DNA of 61,421 bases from Ardenticatenaceae bacterium. GTDB taxonomy: Bacteria; Chloroflexota; Anaerolineae; Promineifilales; Promineifilaceae. Each line of letters opens with the position of its first letter. The first letter of the stretch is position 1. The notes under the pieces were generated by a model, which was given only the letters and a program-made list of their open reading frames with translations, made no database searches and was not told where the DNA came from. The position numbers and the translations under genes are program-made. The stretch is taken from the NCBI GenBank assembly GCA_030065875.1, contig JASJCR010000043.1, positions 1 to 61,421 on the forward strand, written 5' to 3'. This document shows, piece by piece, positions 48,101 to 54,658 of this stretch.

Positions 48101-48648
48101 CGCACATCCCCACCTGTATCCGGCCTCAATATGGCCAGATGGCTGGTGTCGATTTGGTTGTGGTCTCCGCTGAGGTGATTCCCAACAATCCAACCGTGGG
48201 GCAATCTGTCACCGTGCGGTTGTCAATCCGCAATCAAGGGGAAACGGACGTGACGTTTGGCAACAACTTCTATTTGGATGCGTACTATAACAACGTGCCC
48301 GATCCCAAAGAGCAGGGTCCGGTGTTCTGGGGTATCCAAGGGCGCGACCTGGGTGCGGGAGAAACGCGCACCTATTCGGCGCAAACGAGTTTTAGCCAGT
48401 CAGGCGAGTATTGGATTTACGCACAGGTGGACACCGACGAGGTGGTAGATGAGTCAAACGAGAGCAACAATCGTTTGGGTGGCTGTGCAGAGCATGCGTT
48501 TACGGTGACGGGGACATCGCTCAGTGCGGACGGAACCCCGACGCCGGTGCCTGATGGCCCACGTCCGACGCCGACTTCCGCCGCGCCCGTGGTTACACCC
48601 ACGGCCGTGAATACACCTGCTCCGACGTCTGTTTCTGAGGATGAGTAG
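36187..48648 (+). CDS. giant secreted beta-helix / NEW3 / CARDB surface protein
   Basis: A 4153-residue exported protein. An N-terminal hydrophobic export segment (about 17-44) is followed by eight right-handed parallel beta-helix modules (about 68-418, 419-666, 894-1222, 1224-1604, 1606-1936, 1939-2262, 2266-2700, 2945-3283). The modules have repeated GGGxYN and NNTAxxGG turns and typically end in a D-x-G-A-D-E motif, the choice-of-anchor Q / polymorphic outer membrane protein pattern. NEW3-like beta-sandwiches (YTHTLTNTGN, VTVTVPxG) sit at about 672-890 and 2705-2942, and six more at 3285-3945. Then come a Pro/Thr linker, one CARDB domain (about 3985-4108) and a Pro/Thr-rich tail ending VSEDE. 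There is no LPxTG and no C-terminal helix. Probable role: long fibrous adhesin or sheath component. AGGA lies upstream of the ATG. Confidence 0.88.
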   Translation: MKRFASFGPSTRNFQALIWTLATSFGLLAFSLAAMDSQTAAAFAPGAGETAIDSSPPEAALANPNVLYVTADGTGTQCSIAQPCYLHTAVDQAANGYEIRAAAGLYDQEHAVGGVTNLPTLYINKSLTILGGFTTTNWTDFNPEVNVTILDGQNTRRVVWLQSGIGSLEGFTVRNGLINEDNGGGIYVDANATQVVAFNRIHDNDSTTVNVNGVTTGGGVEILGQATVLANQIYNNTASLGGGVFSRSGGTINLISNVIYDNSATFNPSGGGGVGSQSTGTLNIWHNTIVSNQAAASTTGGGGIGLFDGTVTVYNNIIANNTAAGGDAGLVIDTSFGGNPTVTGSHNNLFNNTTNVTLTDPISGDPLFVNAAADDYRIQDTSPSQDAATAAFSSDIDFERQPRPFNGVADAGADEYYPAGATCFARVNDGTGDGEVFVDLQTAVDQAQTGDLIKIAGVCTGTGTEIVTIDEEVTLQGGYQLTNWLPSERGQVPTLLDGENSRRLIVITAGSPTVDSLRLTNGNATTGAAVHVTGSSPQIYNNVVFNNTATSGGAIAGETGTAPSVEFNTIVDNSGDGVNLAANGTVQNNIIYDNTGTPTSGGLITAFNLIGVDPLFVDAPGGDYRITSTSPALDFGDPNATLNSDFEGDPRPRGQRPDAGADEANSYPSVRFNPASSTIDIERGTTLNVPLDLINDGTLAGNWDIIVQQVQGWSLSFPAQISNLAAGAQVDLGVVVTAPVGATPLTPETLTFTATSQLNTNAQAVATVQLNVIPIRGVTVTPVYSETLLPGEVITFEHTIENTGEFTDTFRVQILDDPFGWGTLFTADLIEESDGQYDVVIASGETTQSFVRIDVPEFAPAGFANELLLQAYSLAEPAVQDTVTDTVTAKATVGTRYVSTQGNDTDNNCRVATNPCRTVARGVSQASTGDEVHIAVGNYQETVEMAINTTLSVRGGWDNLFTEQSEELDEQNGTVISAAGQDRLFNVSGGATNLTMEFVTLRDGNRTSGGAIFLRNGAQATLSSIAFLDNQATRGGAVYMEAGTTATITGSRFRRNQSVTDGGAIYSEGTLNSFNNLFESNLAGDEGGAIYASSPAAVAFWHNTAHDNEAQTGGVVYQAGGTLIARNNNFTSNSAPQSSAIHSAAGSYDADHNNFWNNSTPVRNQPAGANSTTLDPLYTDNLYRLAPTSLLLDIGDPNAPVDDDFEGNPRPSDQGFDLGWYELAGCRAQRDSTIYFSIQEALEAGGSNLIQVSGICRGVNTFVADGTPVSQTVYITESVTIQGGWNADFDNDVTEDPVETFINPQGLGRGIYIGDGASPTIESIAIISGTAEGLGGGPADEDAGGGIYVASGAPTFSQVGIYSSTATIGGGFYNHEGAPVFTIIGDHETVLENTGEVRVSDLAYNQATIGGALYSYSGTLTLSHAFVRWNDAVTGAGVYLDTDTAATLVNNVLYQNVASGDGGGLYNSASNAQIWHQTFYQNEAANGGAFYNAGSSATLHNNIFQENTAATSGPAIFHNATGPDFDYNYYHAHTGAPVTGTSLGANSLDSATPPGLLAPGLGDFRLESTSAAIDIGDPATPFLVDFEDDLRPSNQGFDLGADELAGCYARVDGIIYGSPQVALQNADTGDQIDVAGLCLGVNTVNTGGPLGTISQTVYISKSVTFLGGWRDDFSQQDAVTTFDALGLGRVVYIAPGITATLQNIDLRGGDATIAGGNGHGGGVYVDQADATLEMLNIFENNATHGGGIYIANASAVVQMGNRISENTAVNGGAIYVNNSTGIAQIHNNFVFSNTVTNNGGGFYNEAGNNLWRHNTLHANAAVNNGGGIYIAAASPQVRSSIFVSNTATTGSGAFGQTGSSPVVGYNDFFGNSVGGTVAAGTGDLAVDPGFTNITAGDYTISLGSPVANAGDPNSTVSEDYEGDVRPSQQYHDMGADEVGDCYARIVGQGQIYYSAQVAIDAAQAGDTVEIDGLCMGVNQQTINAVPSTQALYIDKDIILDGSWDSGLTDRIITVIDAEGKGRVLYVAPGVTAEVRSLHLINGDANSAGFAAGLGGGVYNAGALTLSQSQLRNNAGTDGAGFYQAGSGLVERSSFNNNIATGNGGAIYIDGTTDVQNNFMFDNQAVNGAGIYRTDATANIWHNTLVANTATSNLGAGIFVETNSGTIGSNIVDANIGSGIHALLAGGNIRYNNVVANTNGNYSGQAADVQGGISAVPTYVGGSDFHLLDGSAGIDVGDPNSPIVDDIDGDIRPINLGFDIGADEVGSCLIRVVGDGSTPTQDFGVLQDAIDYAEANGLTELLVARGECTGVRERNGQTQLGYINSDLNFYGSRARPDFAQTDDYNMDGLYTPSTLFNATSDGRVLYIAPGANPTFENIAFIGGQALGENGGIIYNAGNSAFTDIAMCEGIAENGGILYNAPAGTVDVSGTTVRLGSCIVRIIVEADDGTEISNEILPLEGGGFATQNGGVVYNDGSMQLGGVGVYDGLAQVGGGVYNNGQLDIRNALIRTNEALFGDGGGLYNTPNALNSQFTNVGFYDNAASGNGGGMYHSDGVTLLLHHGTFNQNSASEGGGLYNLEDDFTINSTIFYGNEATTGNNGAIQSVNHVTNNDVGLDYNNFFANTPQQSSIGFGSNVILEDPLLFGSVLLDVDSPVIDQADPSLVTADPRFEIDLRAEPRPDGGPENAGAEVSPYRSDIGAYEHIKRYACEITPLDPNPVTVVAGSEQLYEIRVLNAGQDTAYGRMGYRDRITVRLESTSQGWGTLVGGDVQTVELDFFEDANFTVSVQTPLTALVDETETTVISCESATTGAKIQSSYVTVIAESPGVVIEPDHPQITRKPGDVITYTHVITNVGNGADTFELIASPGPNFANAVFVDESGVPLTPAELTFPLNVGEDISFTLQVTVLDTAPQGGIATPGAVVRSTTDPTVTDAAQNPILIDFTTGTRYVAQGDTADINNNCTLAINPCATMQHAVDQASAGDSVHVSTGVYTNVVTATINSEVVTQTLLINKPITIVGGFDSSDLFTQFQPITNAVRIDGDEDWRAVYVTDGITATLEGVFISNGFNDLAGGGIFNQGADLSLKGVVVVSNTATFGSGIYHESGRLFVNSSVFFENNNLSGLEGNGAGMYINGGDLVLENNTFRSNRTIFISSDVPPIGTAGGYGGGFYQEGGSLTLLNNIFSSNQANNYPDSGGDPTSAYFVTSTVNVIDRGYNIYDANEANLPLLATEIVTDPQFVDIDDFDLPAGSPAIDAGTSAVFTGLDIDGQPRRMGVAIDIGADEFFQEPNFLFLPENLTATIDSGAVHTYTFTLTNTGEFTDDYTIDRLSTPNGGTGWGYEVIPTAVNSLPVGEAVTVTLTITGGSPGFVDVTNLTAASVTDPNLTRVVTATTTISQTAGVLLEPPRSGGTEPDSTITYTHTLTNTGNGPDSFDLTVTGQTAPWSVTVVPTTTAQLLPNESTPVTVTVTPPADALSGTVHVAEITAVSVVDPAISDTVTDTTTILPVFGLIIDPTAAGYTVPDGQTAVYTHTLTSQSNVTDTVTVDVFGAGPAWLVGTSTPSVELVPFGSAVISVSVNVPAGSTGLVHTMTVRATSAFSTEVQATAINTTTVQTVRSVTLEPSQAISTTAGQTAVFAHTLTNSGNVTDSFTLSANSSQGWTFTIDPLTSGSLAAGESIPVTVSVTVPPGTPVGTVDVTTVTATSTNVVTVTDSAADTTTVITQTAPILGVEIDPDNATTVTAGQTIFYYHTVTNTGSNPATIDLDVSSSEGWTAVLDNVSLNLAASEAVQVEVSLTVPGGATVGTVDITVVTATNSADAMVFDTAVNTTTITDTAVVQLALTPTANAQDGAPGEMVTYTHTLINQGNQVDTISLEAVSDNGWTVTVDPRRATLGAGQQAPVVVTVQIPAAAAGGSTDRTTVTATSGNDSSEQATAVNTTTVVEAGTLIYLPVIRQSSGGVNPPPSPTPTATPVTHIPTCIRPQYGQMAGVDLVVVSAEVIPNNPTVGQSVTVRLSIRNQGETDVTFGNNFYLDAYYNNVPDPKEQGPVFWGIQGRDLGAGETRTYSAQTSFSQSGEYWIYAQVDTDEVVDESNESNNRLGGCAEHAFTVTGTSLSADGTPTPVPDGPRPTPTSAAPVVTPTAVNTPAPTSVSEDE

Positions 48649-48657
48649 CTGTTAGAA

Positions 48658-48687
48658 AGTGAGAAGCAAATTTATTTGCTTCTCACT
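48658..48687. terminator. bidirectional terminator between convergent genes
   Basis: AGTGAGAAGCAAAT and ATTTGCTTCTCACT are exact complements (14 bp) separated by TT. The hairpin lies 9 bases after the stop of the 4153-residue gene and 13 bases from the stop of the convergent hydrolase. T-rich sequence follows on the plus strand. Confidence 0.9.
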
Positions 48688-48700
48688 TATTCTTACTTAC

Positions 48701-49576
48701 CTAAACGTGAACGGCCTTGTCCACGGCGAGGAAACCCACAATCGAGTCGAGGATCTGCGGATCGCGTAAAATGCGCCTGTGGCCGAGACCGTTGGTGGGA
48801 TGAAAGGTTACTCCCGGCCAGCTGGCGGCCACAGACTCTCCAGCTGAAAACGGCACAACTTGATCGTCACGATCGTGTAAGATCAAGCCCGGCAGGGTGG
48901 AGTTTTGCATCAGGTGGGCGACGCCGATCTCGTCTAGCGGCATTTGGACATCAGAGACAAGGGCATCGAGCATAAATGGCACCGCGCCAGAGGGGATGTT
49001 GACGATCTGGGCAAAATTTAGAAGCACATCTTTTGCCAGGTTTGGGCCGCTGGAAAAGACCACTCGCTTCAGGGATGCCGGTTTATATTGCGAGAGATAG
49101 TACGAGCTGCCCACGACGCCAAATGAGTGAGCCACGATCATGTCAATAGGGTCAAAATGCTGCGAGACCGCATCGATAGCGGCCGCGTATCGATCAAAAG
49201 GGAGCTGCCGGCCGCTTGATTTGCCGTGGGCCGGGGCGTCGAAAGCGATGACCCGAAAGTTTTTTGCCAGCAACTTGGGGAGCAGGGGGAGCCAGCGGCT
49301 GGCATTTGATTCCCACCCGTGGATCAGTAGAACGGTTGGACCGGAATTTGGCCAGCTAAACGTGGTGATTGACCCATTTTGAAAGGGAATGACCGTTTTA
49401 TCCGCGTTCTGCATCAGTTTGTGTTTGGTTTTGTGCGGTGATCGCTTCAGCGGGGTTCTAAACAGCTCATATCCCAGTCGGCCGGCCAGCTTGGGCGAAA
49501 AAGCGCCGATTGTCTGAAATCCGCCTCGAATTAATTTTAACGGCAAGGGGGGGTCCTGGTTGCCATAAGTTGACAT
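48701..49576 (-). CDS. alpha/beta hydrolase
   Basis: A 291-residue cytoplasmic serine hydrolase of the alpha/beta fold. The oxyanion-side HGW is at 86-88. The nucleophile is Ser151 in VAHSFGVV (variant AxSxG elbow: Ala before His-Ser). The acid is in HDRDDQVVP (about 235-238) and the catalytic His266 is in GLGHRRIL. The substrate cannot be told from sequence; esterase/lipase-like or C-C hydrolase activities are possible. The start is ATG 49576 (MSTYGNQ), with GAGGA upstream; the longer in-frame start at 49645 would run through the promoter region. It is divergent from a TetR regulator, with a palindrome between, so regulation by that protein is likely. Confidence 0.9.
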   Translation of the reverse strand: MSTYGNQDPPLPLKLIRGGFQTIGAFSPKLAGRLGYELFRTPLKRSPHKTKHKLMQNADKTVIPFQNGSITTFSWPNSGPTVLLIHGWESNASRWLPLLPKLLAKNFRVIAFDAPAHGKSSGRQLPFDRYAAAIDAVSQHFDPIDMIVAHSFGVVGSSYYLSQYKPASLKRVVFSSGPNLAKDVLLNFAQIVNIPSGAVPFMLDALVSDVQMPLDEIGVAHLMQNSTLPGLILHDRDDQVVPFSAGESVAASWPGVTFHPTNGLGHRRILRDPQILDSIVGFLAVDKAVHV

Positions 49577-49651
49577 AACTGATCCTCTTTTAAATTTAAA
49601 TGTTGACTGTGTCCACATATTAATTGGCAATGTTATCCTCGTCAATATGAA

Positions 49652-49671
49652 GTACGTTAGATATAGCGTAC
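49652..49671. promoter_or_regulatory. palindrome, candidate TetR operator
   Basis: GTACGTTAGATATAGCGTAC is a near-perfect 20-base palindrome (16 of 20 positions symmetric; arms GTACGnTA/TAnCGTAC). It lies in the divergent promoter region, 76 bases upstream of the hydrolase start and about 31 before the preferred start of the TetR gene. TetR-type repressors commonly bind such sites next to their own gene. Confidence 0.6.
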
Positions 49672-49702
49672 AATAATGGAAAATGGATCAAAGGGGATGG
49701 GA

Positions 49703-50317
49703 ATGATGAGCACGTCAGATTCCAAAAGTTATCACCACGGCGATTTGCGTCAGGCACTCTTGGAAACAACCCGCCAGATGATTGCCGAGGAGGGTGTTGA
49801 AGGGGTAACGATGCGTGGCCTTGCGCAGCGCATCGGTGTATCCCGCACAGCCCCTTACCGTCATTTTGAAAACAAGGCCGCCCTCTTGGCAGCTGTAGCT
49901 CAGGAAGGGTTTGAAGAGTTAATCAAGCATTTACGCTGCGCTCGAACCGCTGATCCTACACTTTCACCCATCATCCGTTTTGAGAAGATGGGTATGAGTT
50001 ATGTGCAATTTGCCATTGCTCAGCCAACCGCCTACCGCTTGATGTACGGGGCGGATGCAGTACGGGCTGAGGATCATCCGGAAGTGCGCGAGGTCGTCCG
50101 AAGAACGCTTGATGAATTAATCGAGATGATTCAAGAGTGTAAAGCGGCCGGTTTCCTAAAAACTTATCACCCGCGAGACGTGGGGATGACCGTGTGGTCC
50201 GCCTGTCACGGCCTTTCTCTCCTGTTAATTGATCAACATTTGCAAATTGATAACGTTGATCAGTTGATCGAACGGGTGACCCGTATTGTCCGCGTTGGAT
50301 TGGAAGGGGAGCGATAA
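49703..50317 (+). CDS. TetR/AcrR family transcriptional regulator
   Basis: A 204-residue repressor. The helix-turn-helix lies at about 12-60 (LRQALLETTRQMIAEEGVEG, then MRGLAQRIGVSRTAPYRHF). The C-terminal part with FAIAQPTAYRLMYG resembles the WHG/TetR_C_33 ligand-binding domain. I prefer ATG 49703 (or 49706), with GGGG seven bases upstream, over ATG 49676, which has no ribosome-binding site and begins 4 bases after the palindrome. The zinc-type dehydrogenase starts 53 bases downstream on the same strand, and the hydrolase is divergent. The three genes probably respond to one small-molecule signal, perhaps an alcohol or ester. Confidence 0.9.
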   Translation: MMSTSDSKSYHHGDLRQALLETTRQMIAEEGVEGVTMRGLAQRIGVSRTAPYRHFENKAALLAAVAQEGFEELIKHLRCARTADPTLSPIIRFEKMGMSYVQFAIAQPTAYRLMYGADAVRAEDHPEVREVVRRTLDELIEMIQECKAAGFLKTYHPRDVGMTVWSACHGLSLLLIDQHLQIDNVDQLIERVTRIVRVGLEGER

Positions 50318-50369
50318 GCGGCAAATTGATCAGTCGCCACAGAAAAGAGAAGTAAAAGGAAAGCATCAT

Positions 50370-51317
50370 ATGAAAGCGGCCGTATTAACCACTGCCGGAT
50401 TTGAGATTCAAGAAGCGCCAAAACCGTCGATTGCCGACCACGAAGTGCTGGTCAAAACTCTGGCCTGCGGTGTATGCAGCGGGGATGTCTTTGTCTATCA
50501 AAATCGGGCACGATATGCGGCCACCTACAATCGCCTGGGGCATGAGGCCAGCGGCTTGGTGATGGCTGTCGGCCGTTCGGTTGATGATTTCAAAGTTGGA
50601 GATACGGTGACCGCTCTGGCCCTCCCCGCGTATGCGGATTATTTTGCGGCCTCTCAAGATATGCTGGTCAAGTTACCCTCCAACGTTGATCCGCTTTATG
50701 CGCTGGGGGAAGCGATCGCCTGCTGTGTCCACGCGGCGAATCGTTTTGGCATCCGGCCCGGTGATCGGGCAGCCGTTGTGGGATGTGGTTTTATGGGGCT
50801 TGTTTGCTTGCAGCTGGTCAAATATCAAGGAGCCGGGTTGGTGTGCGCCATCGATCCGGTCGCCGAACGCCGGCAAATGGGTGAACGGATGGGTGCCGAC
50901 GTCACTTATGACCCATCAAGACACAATTCAACAGAGATATTAGCAAACCATGGCGAGTTTGATGTGGTTATTGAGGCTGCAGGTGTGCAAAGCGCCGTCG
51001 ATTTGTGTACAGACCTGGTGACCGAGCACGGCCGAATCATCCTGGTTGGGTATCATCAGTCAAATAACGGTTTGCGGACGGTGAATATGGAGCGATGGAA
51101 TTACAAGGCGATTGACGTGATCAACGGTCACGTACGCCGCCAGGATGAAAAAGTGGCGGCGATGCGCCAGGGGATCGAGCTCATGTCGCAAGGTCAAATC
51201 GTGACCGAGCCGCTGGTCACGATTTATGAGTTTGCGGACACGGAACAGGCTTTCCGCGATTTAACCGCCGGCAAACCCGGTTTGTTTAAAGCGGTGCTGA
51301 ATATGACCGCGTCCTGA
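50370..51317 (+). CDS. zinc-binding alcohol dehydrogenase family protein (MDR)
   Basis: A 315-residue medium-chain dehydrogenase. The catalytic-zinc segment has ACGVCSGD (Cys about 35) and GHEASG (His-Glu about 61-62). The Rossmann fold shows GCGFMGLVCLQLVK. The four-cysteine structural-zinc loop of classical alcohol dehydrogenases is missing, making it shorter than the usual ~345 residues. It probably oxidises a secondary alcohol or polyol with NAD(P). The ATG at 50370 (MKAAVLTTAGF) has AAGGAAAG upstream. It is likely co-transcribed with the TetR gene. Its stop codon is directly next to the stop of the convergent hydrolase (51317/51318), leaving no room for a separate terminator. Confidence 0.92.
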   Translation: MKAAVLTTAGFEIQEAPKPSIADHEVLVKTLACGVCSGDVFVYQNRARYAATYNRLGHEASGLVMAVGRSVDDFKVGDTVTALALPAYADYFAASQDMLVKLPSNVDPLYALGEAIACCVHAANRFGIRPGDRAAVVGCGFMGLVCLQLVKYQGAGLVCAIDPVAERRQMGERMGADVTYDPSRHNSTEILANHGEFDVVIEAAGVQSAVDLCTDLVTEHGRIILVGYHQSNNGLRTVNMERWNYKAIDVINGHVRRQDEKVAAMRQGIELMSQGQIVTEPLVTIYEFADTEQAFRDLTAGKPGLFKAVLNMTAS

Positions 51318-52424
51318 TCACGATTGCTTCTCAGGATAAGGCAGCACCAGCAGCGAATCATCGCGAATGGCCATACTCAAAATCGCCTCGCCGGGATTAA
51401 AAAATATGCCGTGAGCCCGACCAATGACAAACCCGTCATGCTCGGCGTGCATGGCCGGTGGATCAATCGGCCGCCCCCACCCATCACGCAGTTCCGCCAA
51501 AATTTCCCCTTTTTGCACCTTGTCCCCAGCAGCGACCCGGAAGAGAACCGCACAGCCGGTGGGGACGCGAGGTGTGCGCATGCGTCGTACCGGATAACCG
51601 GGATTTACGACGGGAATGCCGGTTATCGGTTCAGGGGAATTGCGCAGCATGCCGGCCCATCGCAGGACGTTGCGCGTACCGGCCGCCCCAGCTTGTACGA
51701 TATTCCAGTCGGGAACCGGCCCCACCCCCAATTCGGCGGTAAATGCGGGAATTCCGGCCAGCAGCATGGCCGCGGCCGACGTTGAGCGATGTAGTTTTGC
51801 CTTTAGATAGGTTTCGGCTGCGTATTCACGGACGATGGTGTGGCCATATGCCGCCAGGAGTTGGGCTTGCTGATCGGCGAGTTTGGTGGCCCGCGCATGA
51901 TTGGTCTCCGCTTCCTCATCCGCATTGTAGAAAACCGGATCCTGCAGGGCAAATGAAAGAGAGCCGATCGAATAATTGTGATAATCGATCAGGTAGTCGG
52001 CCGTTTTGGCAATCTGGTCAAACAGCCGGGCGTATGTTTTCTCAAGCGCAGAGGGAGGGGGTTTGTCACCGGTTTCATCCACTTCTTCACTGTGATCGGG
52101 CCATAAGCGATTGGGATCGGTTTGATCATGGTATGGAATCCGTTTCATGGTGCGAATACCGGCCGGAGAAAGCAGCGGCAGGGCTACAATTGTACCCTGG
52201 AGGTGATCGACCAATTTCTGATTGATGAGCTCGTAAATGAGTGCTGGGCCGGCGTGTTCATTTCCATGAATACCGGCCGTCAGCCACATGCAGGGACCCT
52301 CAGCACGCCCCTGAGCAATGACAACCGGTAAAAATTCAGATTGGCCTGTTGGGTGGGTAAACGCTTCATAGTGGCCGGTCTGAATGGTGCCCGGGGTTGA
52401 TTGGGCGGTACCGATTTTAATCAT
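51318..52424 (-). CDS. succinylglutamate desuccinylase/aspartoacylase family zinc hydrolase
   Basis: A 368-residue M14-related amidohydrolase or deacylase. Zinc ligands are His53 and Glu56 in GIHGNEHAGP and His149 in DYHNYS. The substrate-binding DPNRLWP is at 103-109. The C-terminal ~80 residues (GCAVLFRVAAGDKVQKGEIL) form the lipoyl-like barrel typical of the AstE/AspA branch. It removes an acyl group from an N-acylated amino acid or a related compound, but which one is not clear. No strong ribosome-binding site is seen before ATG 52424. Downstream of the peptide-transporter operon on the same strand, it could act on imported acyl-peptides, but a 160-base gap with an inverted repeat separates them. 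Confidence 0.88.
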   Translation of the reverse strand: MIKIGTAQSTPGTIQTGHYEAFTHPTGQSEFLPVVIAQGRAEGPCMWLTAGIHGNEHAGPALIYELINQKLVDHLQGTIVALPLLSPAGIRTMKRIPYHDQTDPNRLWPDHSEEVDETGDKPPPSALEKTYARLFDQIAKTADYLIDYHNYSIGSLSFALQDPVFYNADEEAETNHARATKLADQQAQLLAAYGHTIVREYAAETYLKAKLHRSTSAAAMLLAGIPAFTAELGVGPVPDWNIVQAGAAGTRNVLRWAGMLRNSPEPITGIPVVNPGYPVRRMRTPRVPTGCAVLFRVAAGDKVQKGEILAELRDGWGRPIDPPAMHAEHDGFVIGRAHGIFFNPGEAILSMAIRDDSLLVLPYPEKQS

Positions 52425-52474
52425 AATTTTTGTGAAAAATGAAGTGAATTATAAAGAGTTAAGGGATTTATATG

Positions 52475-52512
52475 TCCGCAGACCTCGTAGGGGTGAACTA
52501 GAGGTCCGCGGA
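52475..52512. terminator. inverted repeat downstream of peptide ABC operon
   Basis: TCCGCAGACCTC (52475-52486) and GAGGTCCGCGGA (52501-52512) are complementary with one mismatch around a 14-base loop. The element lies between the last ABC gene and the zinc hydrolase on the minus strand, so it could stop or attenuate transcription. No T-run follows. Confidence 0.5.
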
Positions 52513-52585
52513 TTTTGTCCTGAGTTTCGCGTATGGATTAGAGAAAAATCCAGGTTAATCGATGCAATCTACGGCTGATTTTCTA

Positions 52586-53608
52586 TTAGGCGGTTATCTC
52601 AGGGACGTGTTTCGGTTCAACTTCATGGCACTTAACCCAGTGACCTGGTTGGGCTTCCCGCCACGCCGGTTCGACCTGAGCGCAGTGGGGTTGAGCGATG
52701 GGGCAGCGGGTGTGGAAACGACAGCCGGCCGGTGGATTGATTGGGCTGGGCACGTCTCCTTCAAGCACCACCCTTTGACGCTGACGAGCCACGCGCGGAT
52801 CGGGAATGGGCACGGCCGAGAGCAACGCTTGCGTATAGGGGTGAAGGGGATGGTCGTAGAGCGTATCGCTGTCGGCCAGCTCCATCAAATTCCCCAGGTA
52901 CATCACGGCCACGCGATCACAAAGGTAGCGGACCATGCTCAGATCGTGGGCGATAAAGAGATACGTTAACCCAAACTGCTCCTGAAGCTGTTCCAGCAGG
53001 CTGACAACTTGAGCCTGAATTGAAACATCAAGTGCGGCGATCGGCTCATCGCAAACGATAAACAGGGGGTCGCTGGCCAGAGCTCGAGCAATCCCGATTC
53101 GCTGCCGCTGGCCCCCGGAAAATTCATGCGGAAAGCGGTTAACGTGGCGGCCTGACAGCCCGACAAGTTCCAGCAACTCTTTAACGCGTTCGGAGCGGCT
53201 TCGTCGATTGGTGATTATTTTGTGGACCCGCAGTGGCTCTCCAACGATGGCATCGACGGTCCAACGGGGGTTGAGACAGGCGTATGGATCTTGAAATATC
53301 ATTTGCGCTTTACGGCGTACGGCCATCATTGTGCGATTGTTGGCCGAGGCGATATCTAGCCCGTCAATGGCGGCCGAGCCGTCGGTGATATCGTAAAGGC
53401 CCAACAGCGTTCGGCCGACCGTGCTTTTGCCACAGCCGCTTTCCCCAACCAGACCCAGCGTTTCACCCTTCTGAATCGAAAACGACACCCCGTCGACCGC
53501 ACGGACCGCCCCCACCTGCCGCTGGACCAAAATTCCTTTGCGAATGGGGAAAAATTTCTTTAAGTTGTTGACCTGGACCAACGCTTCCGCATTTTCTCTT
53601 TCCGTCAT
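52586..53608 (-). CDS. peptide ABC transporter ATP-binding protein (OppF/DppF type)
   Basis: A 340-residue ABC ATPase. Walker [10 protein letters not shown] is at 55-63, the signature [15 protein letters not shown] at about 154-168, and Walker B FIVCDEP next to [10 protein letters not shown]. The C-terminal oligopeptide-transporter region has [17 protein letters not shown] spacing and a [11 protein letters not shown] cysteine cluster. It drives import of di- or oligopeptides together with its partner ATPase. Its ATG overlaps the stop of the preceding gene by 4 bases (ATGA), a sign of translational coupling. It is the last gene of the operon. Confidence 0.95.
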   Translation of the reverse strand: MTERENAEALVQVNNLKKFFPIRKGILVQRQVGAVRAVDGVSFSIQKGETLGLVGESGCGKSTVGRTLLGLYDITDGSAAIDGLDIASANNRTMMAVRRKAQMIFQDPYACLNPRWTVDAIVGEPLRVHKIITNRRSRSERVKELLELVGLSGRHVNRFPHEFSGGQRQRIGIARALASDPLFIVCDEPIAALDVSIQAQVVSLLEQLQEQFGLTYLFIAHDLSMVRYLCDRVAVMYLGNLMELADSDTLYDHPLHPYTQALLSAVPIPDPRVARQRQRVVLEGDVPSPINPPAGCRFHTRCPIAQPHCAQVEPAWREAQPGHWVKCHEVEPKHVPEITA

Positions 53609-54609
53609 CGGTATGCTCCTGTATTGATATCGACCCAGCAGGCGATTTTGTGTGATCCACTCACCGGCTCTAATTCAGGTGTTTCAGTTAGGCATTTTTC
53701 CTGCACAAATTTGCATCGGGGGGCAAATGAGCAGCCGGTCGGCTTCACGAGCAAATTTGGAGGGGAACCGGAAATCCATTCAAGCTGTTTGTCACGTGCC
53801 TGGTCTGCTCGAGGGAGAGCGGCCAGCAGGGCGTGAGTATACGGATGTTGGGGTTGTTCATACAGGCTAAAAACATCCGCCTCTTCGACAATCCGGCCGG
53901 CATACATGACGATCACCCGATCAGCCATACCGGCCACAACCCCTAAATCGTGGGTAATCCAGATCATGGCCATCCCCAATAATTCCCGCATGCGAATGAC
54001 CAGATCGACGATTTGAGCCTGGATGGTGACATCGAGGGCGGTGGTTGGCTCATCAGCAATTAAGAGAGATGGGTTACAGGCCAACATCATGGCGATCATT
54101 ACCCGCTGGCGCATGCCGCCGGAAAACTCGTGCGGATAGTTGTCCAGCCGCTTTTCCGGATCGGGAATGCCGACAAGAGCCATTAATTCAACCGCTCGGG
54201 CAGCGGCCTCATCCGGGTTCATATTCATATGTTTGATGAGCGCTTCCGTGAGCTGGCGGCGCAAAGTCAACACCGGGTTGAGAGAGGTCATCGGGTCTTG
54301 AAAAATCAAGCCGATTTCCCGGCCGCGGACCTCTTCCAGCCGCTGCGAGTCCATTTTGAGTAGATCTTCGTTTAGAAAGTTGGCGGTACCGCGGGTAATT
54401 TCCCCCGGTGGCATGGGTATAAGTTGGAGCAAAGACATGACGCTGACTGATTTTCCACAGCCGCTTTCGCCAACAACGGCCACAACTTCGCCCTCATTAA
54501 TTTTGTACGAAATGCCGTTCACGGCGTGGATCGTTCCTTCGGGGGTATTGAACTGTACCCATAGATCATCTACCGATAACATCGTTCCGTTTGTGGTGGG
54601 ATTGCTCAT
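53605..54609 (-). CDS. peptide ABC transporter ATP-binding protein (OppD/DppD type)
   Basis: A 334-residue ABC ATPase. Walker A GESGCGKS is at 47-54, Q-loop [13 protein letters not shown], signature [15 protein letters not shown] and Walker [19 protein letters not shown]. The C-terminal [16 protein letters not shown] cysteine cluster is typical of the OppD/DppD family. The start is ATG 54609 (MSNPTTNGT), with AGGAAAG upstream; longer in-frame extensions to 54705 overlap the permease gene and lack such a site. Pairs with the ATPase at 52586-53608. Confidence 0.95.
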   Translation of the reverse strand: MSNPTTNGTMLSVDDLWVQFNTPEGTIHAVNGISYKINEGEVVAVVGESGCGKSVSVMSLLQLIPMPPGEITRGTANFLNEDLLKMDSQRLEEVRGREIGLIFQDPMTSLNPVLTLRRQLTEALIKHMNMNPDEAAARAVELMALVGIPDPEKRLDNYPHEFSGGMRQRVMIAMMLACNPSLLIADEPTTALDVTIQAQIVDLVIRMRELLGMAMIWITHDLGVVAGMADRVIVMYAGRIVEEADVFSLYEQPQHPYTHALLAALPRADQARDKQLEWISGSPPNLLVKPTGCSFAPRCKFVQEKCLTETPELEPVSGSHKIACWVDINTGAYR

Positions 54610-54658
54610 ATCGGGTTTCTTTCCTGACTGTTGATATTTGAGGTCATTTTCAATTGTG

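Noticed and set aside
16418..48648. Sortase or type IX secretion signals on the two giant proteins
   Set aside because: Neither C-terminus has an LPxTG-like motif with a helix, nor a recognisable C-terminal secretion domain; one ends in GLLTP, the other in a Pro/Thr tail and VSEDE.
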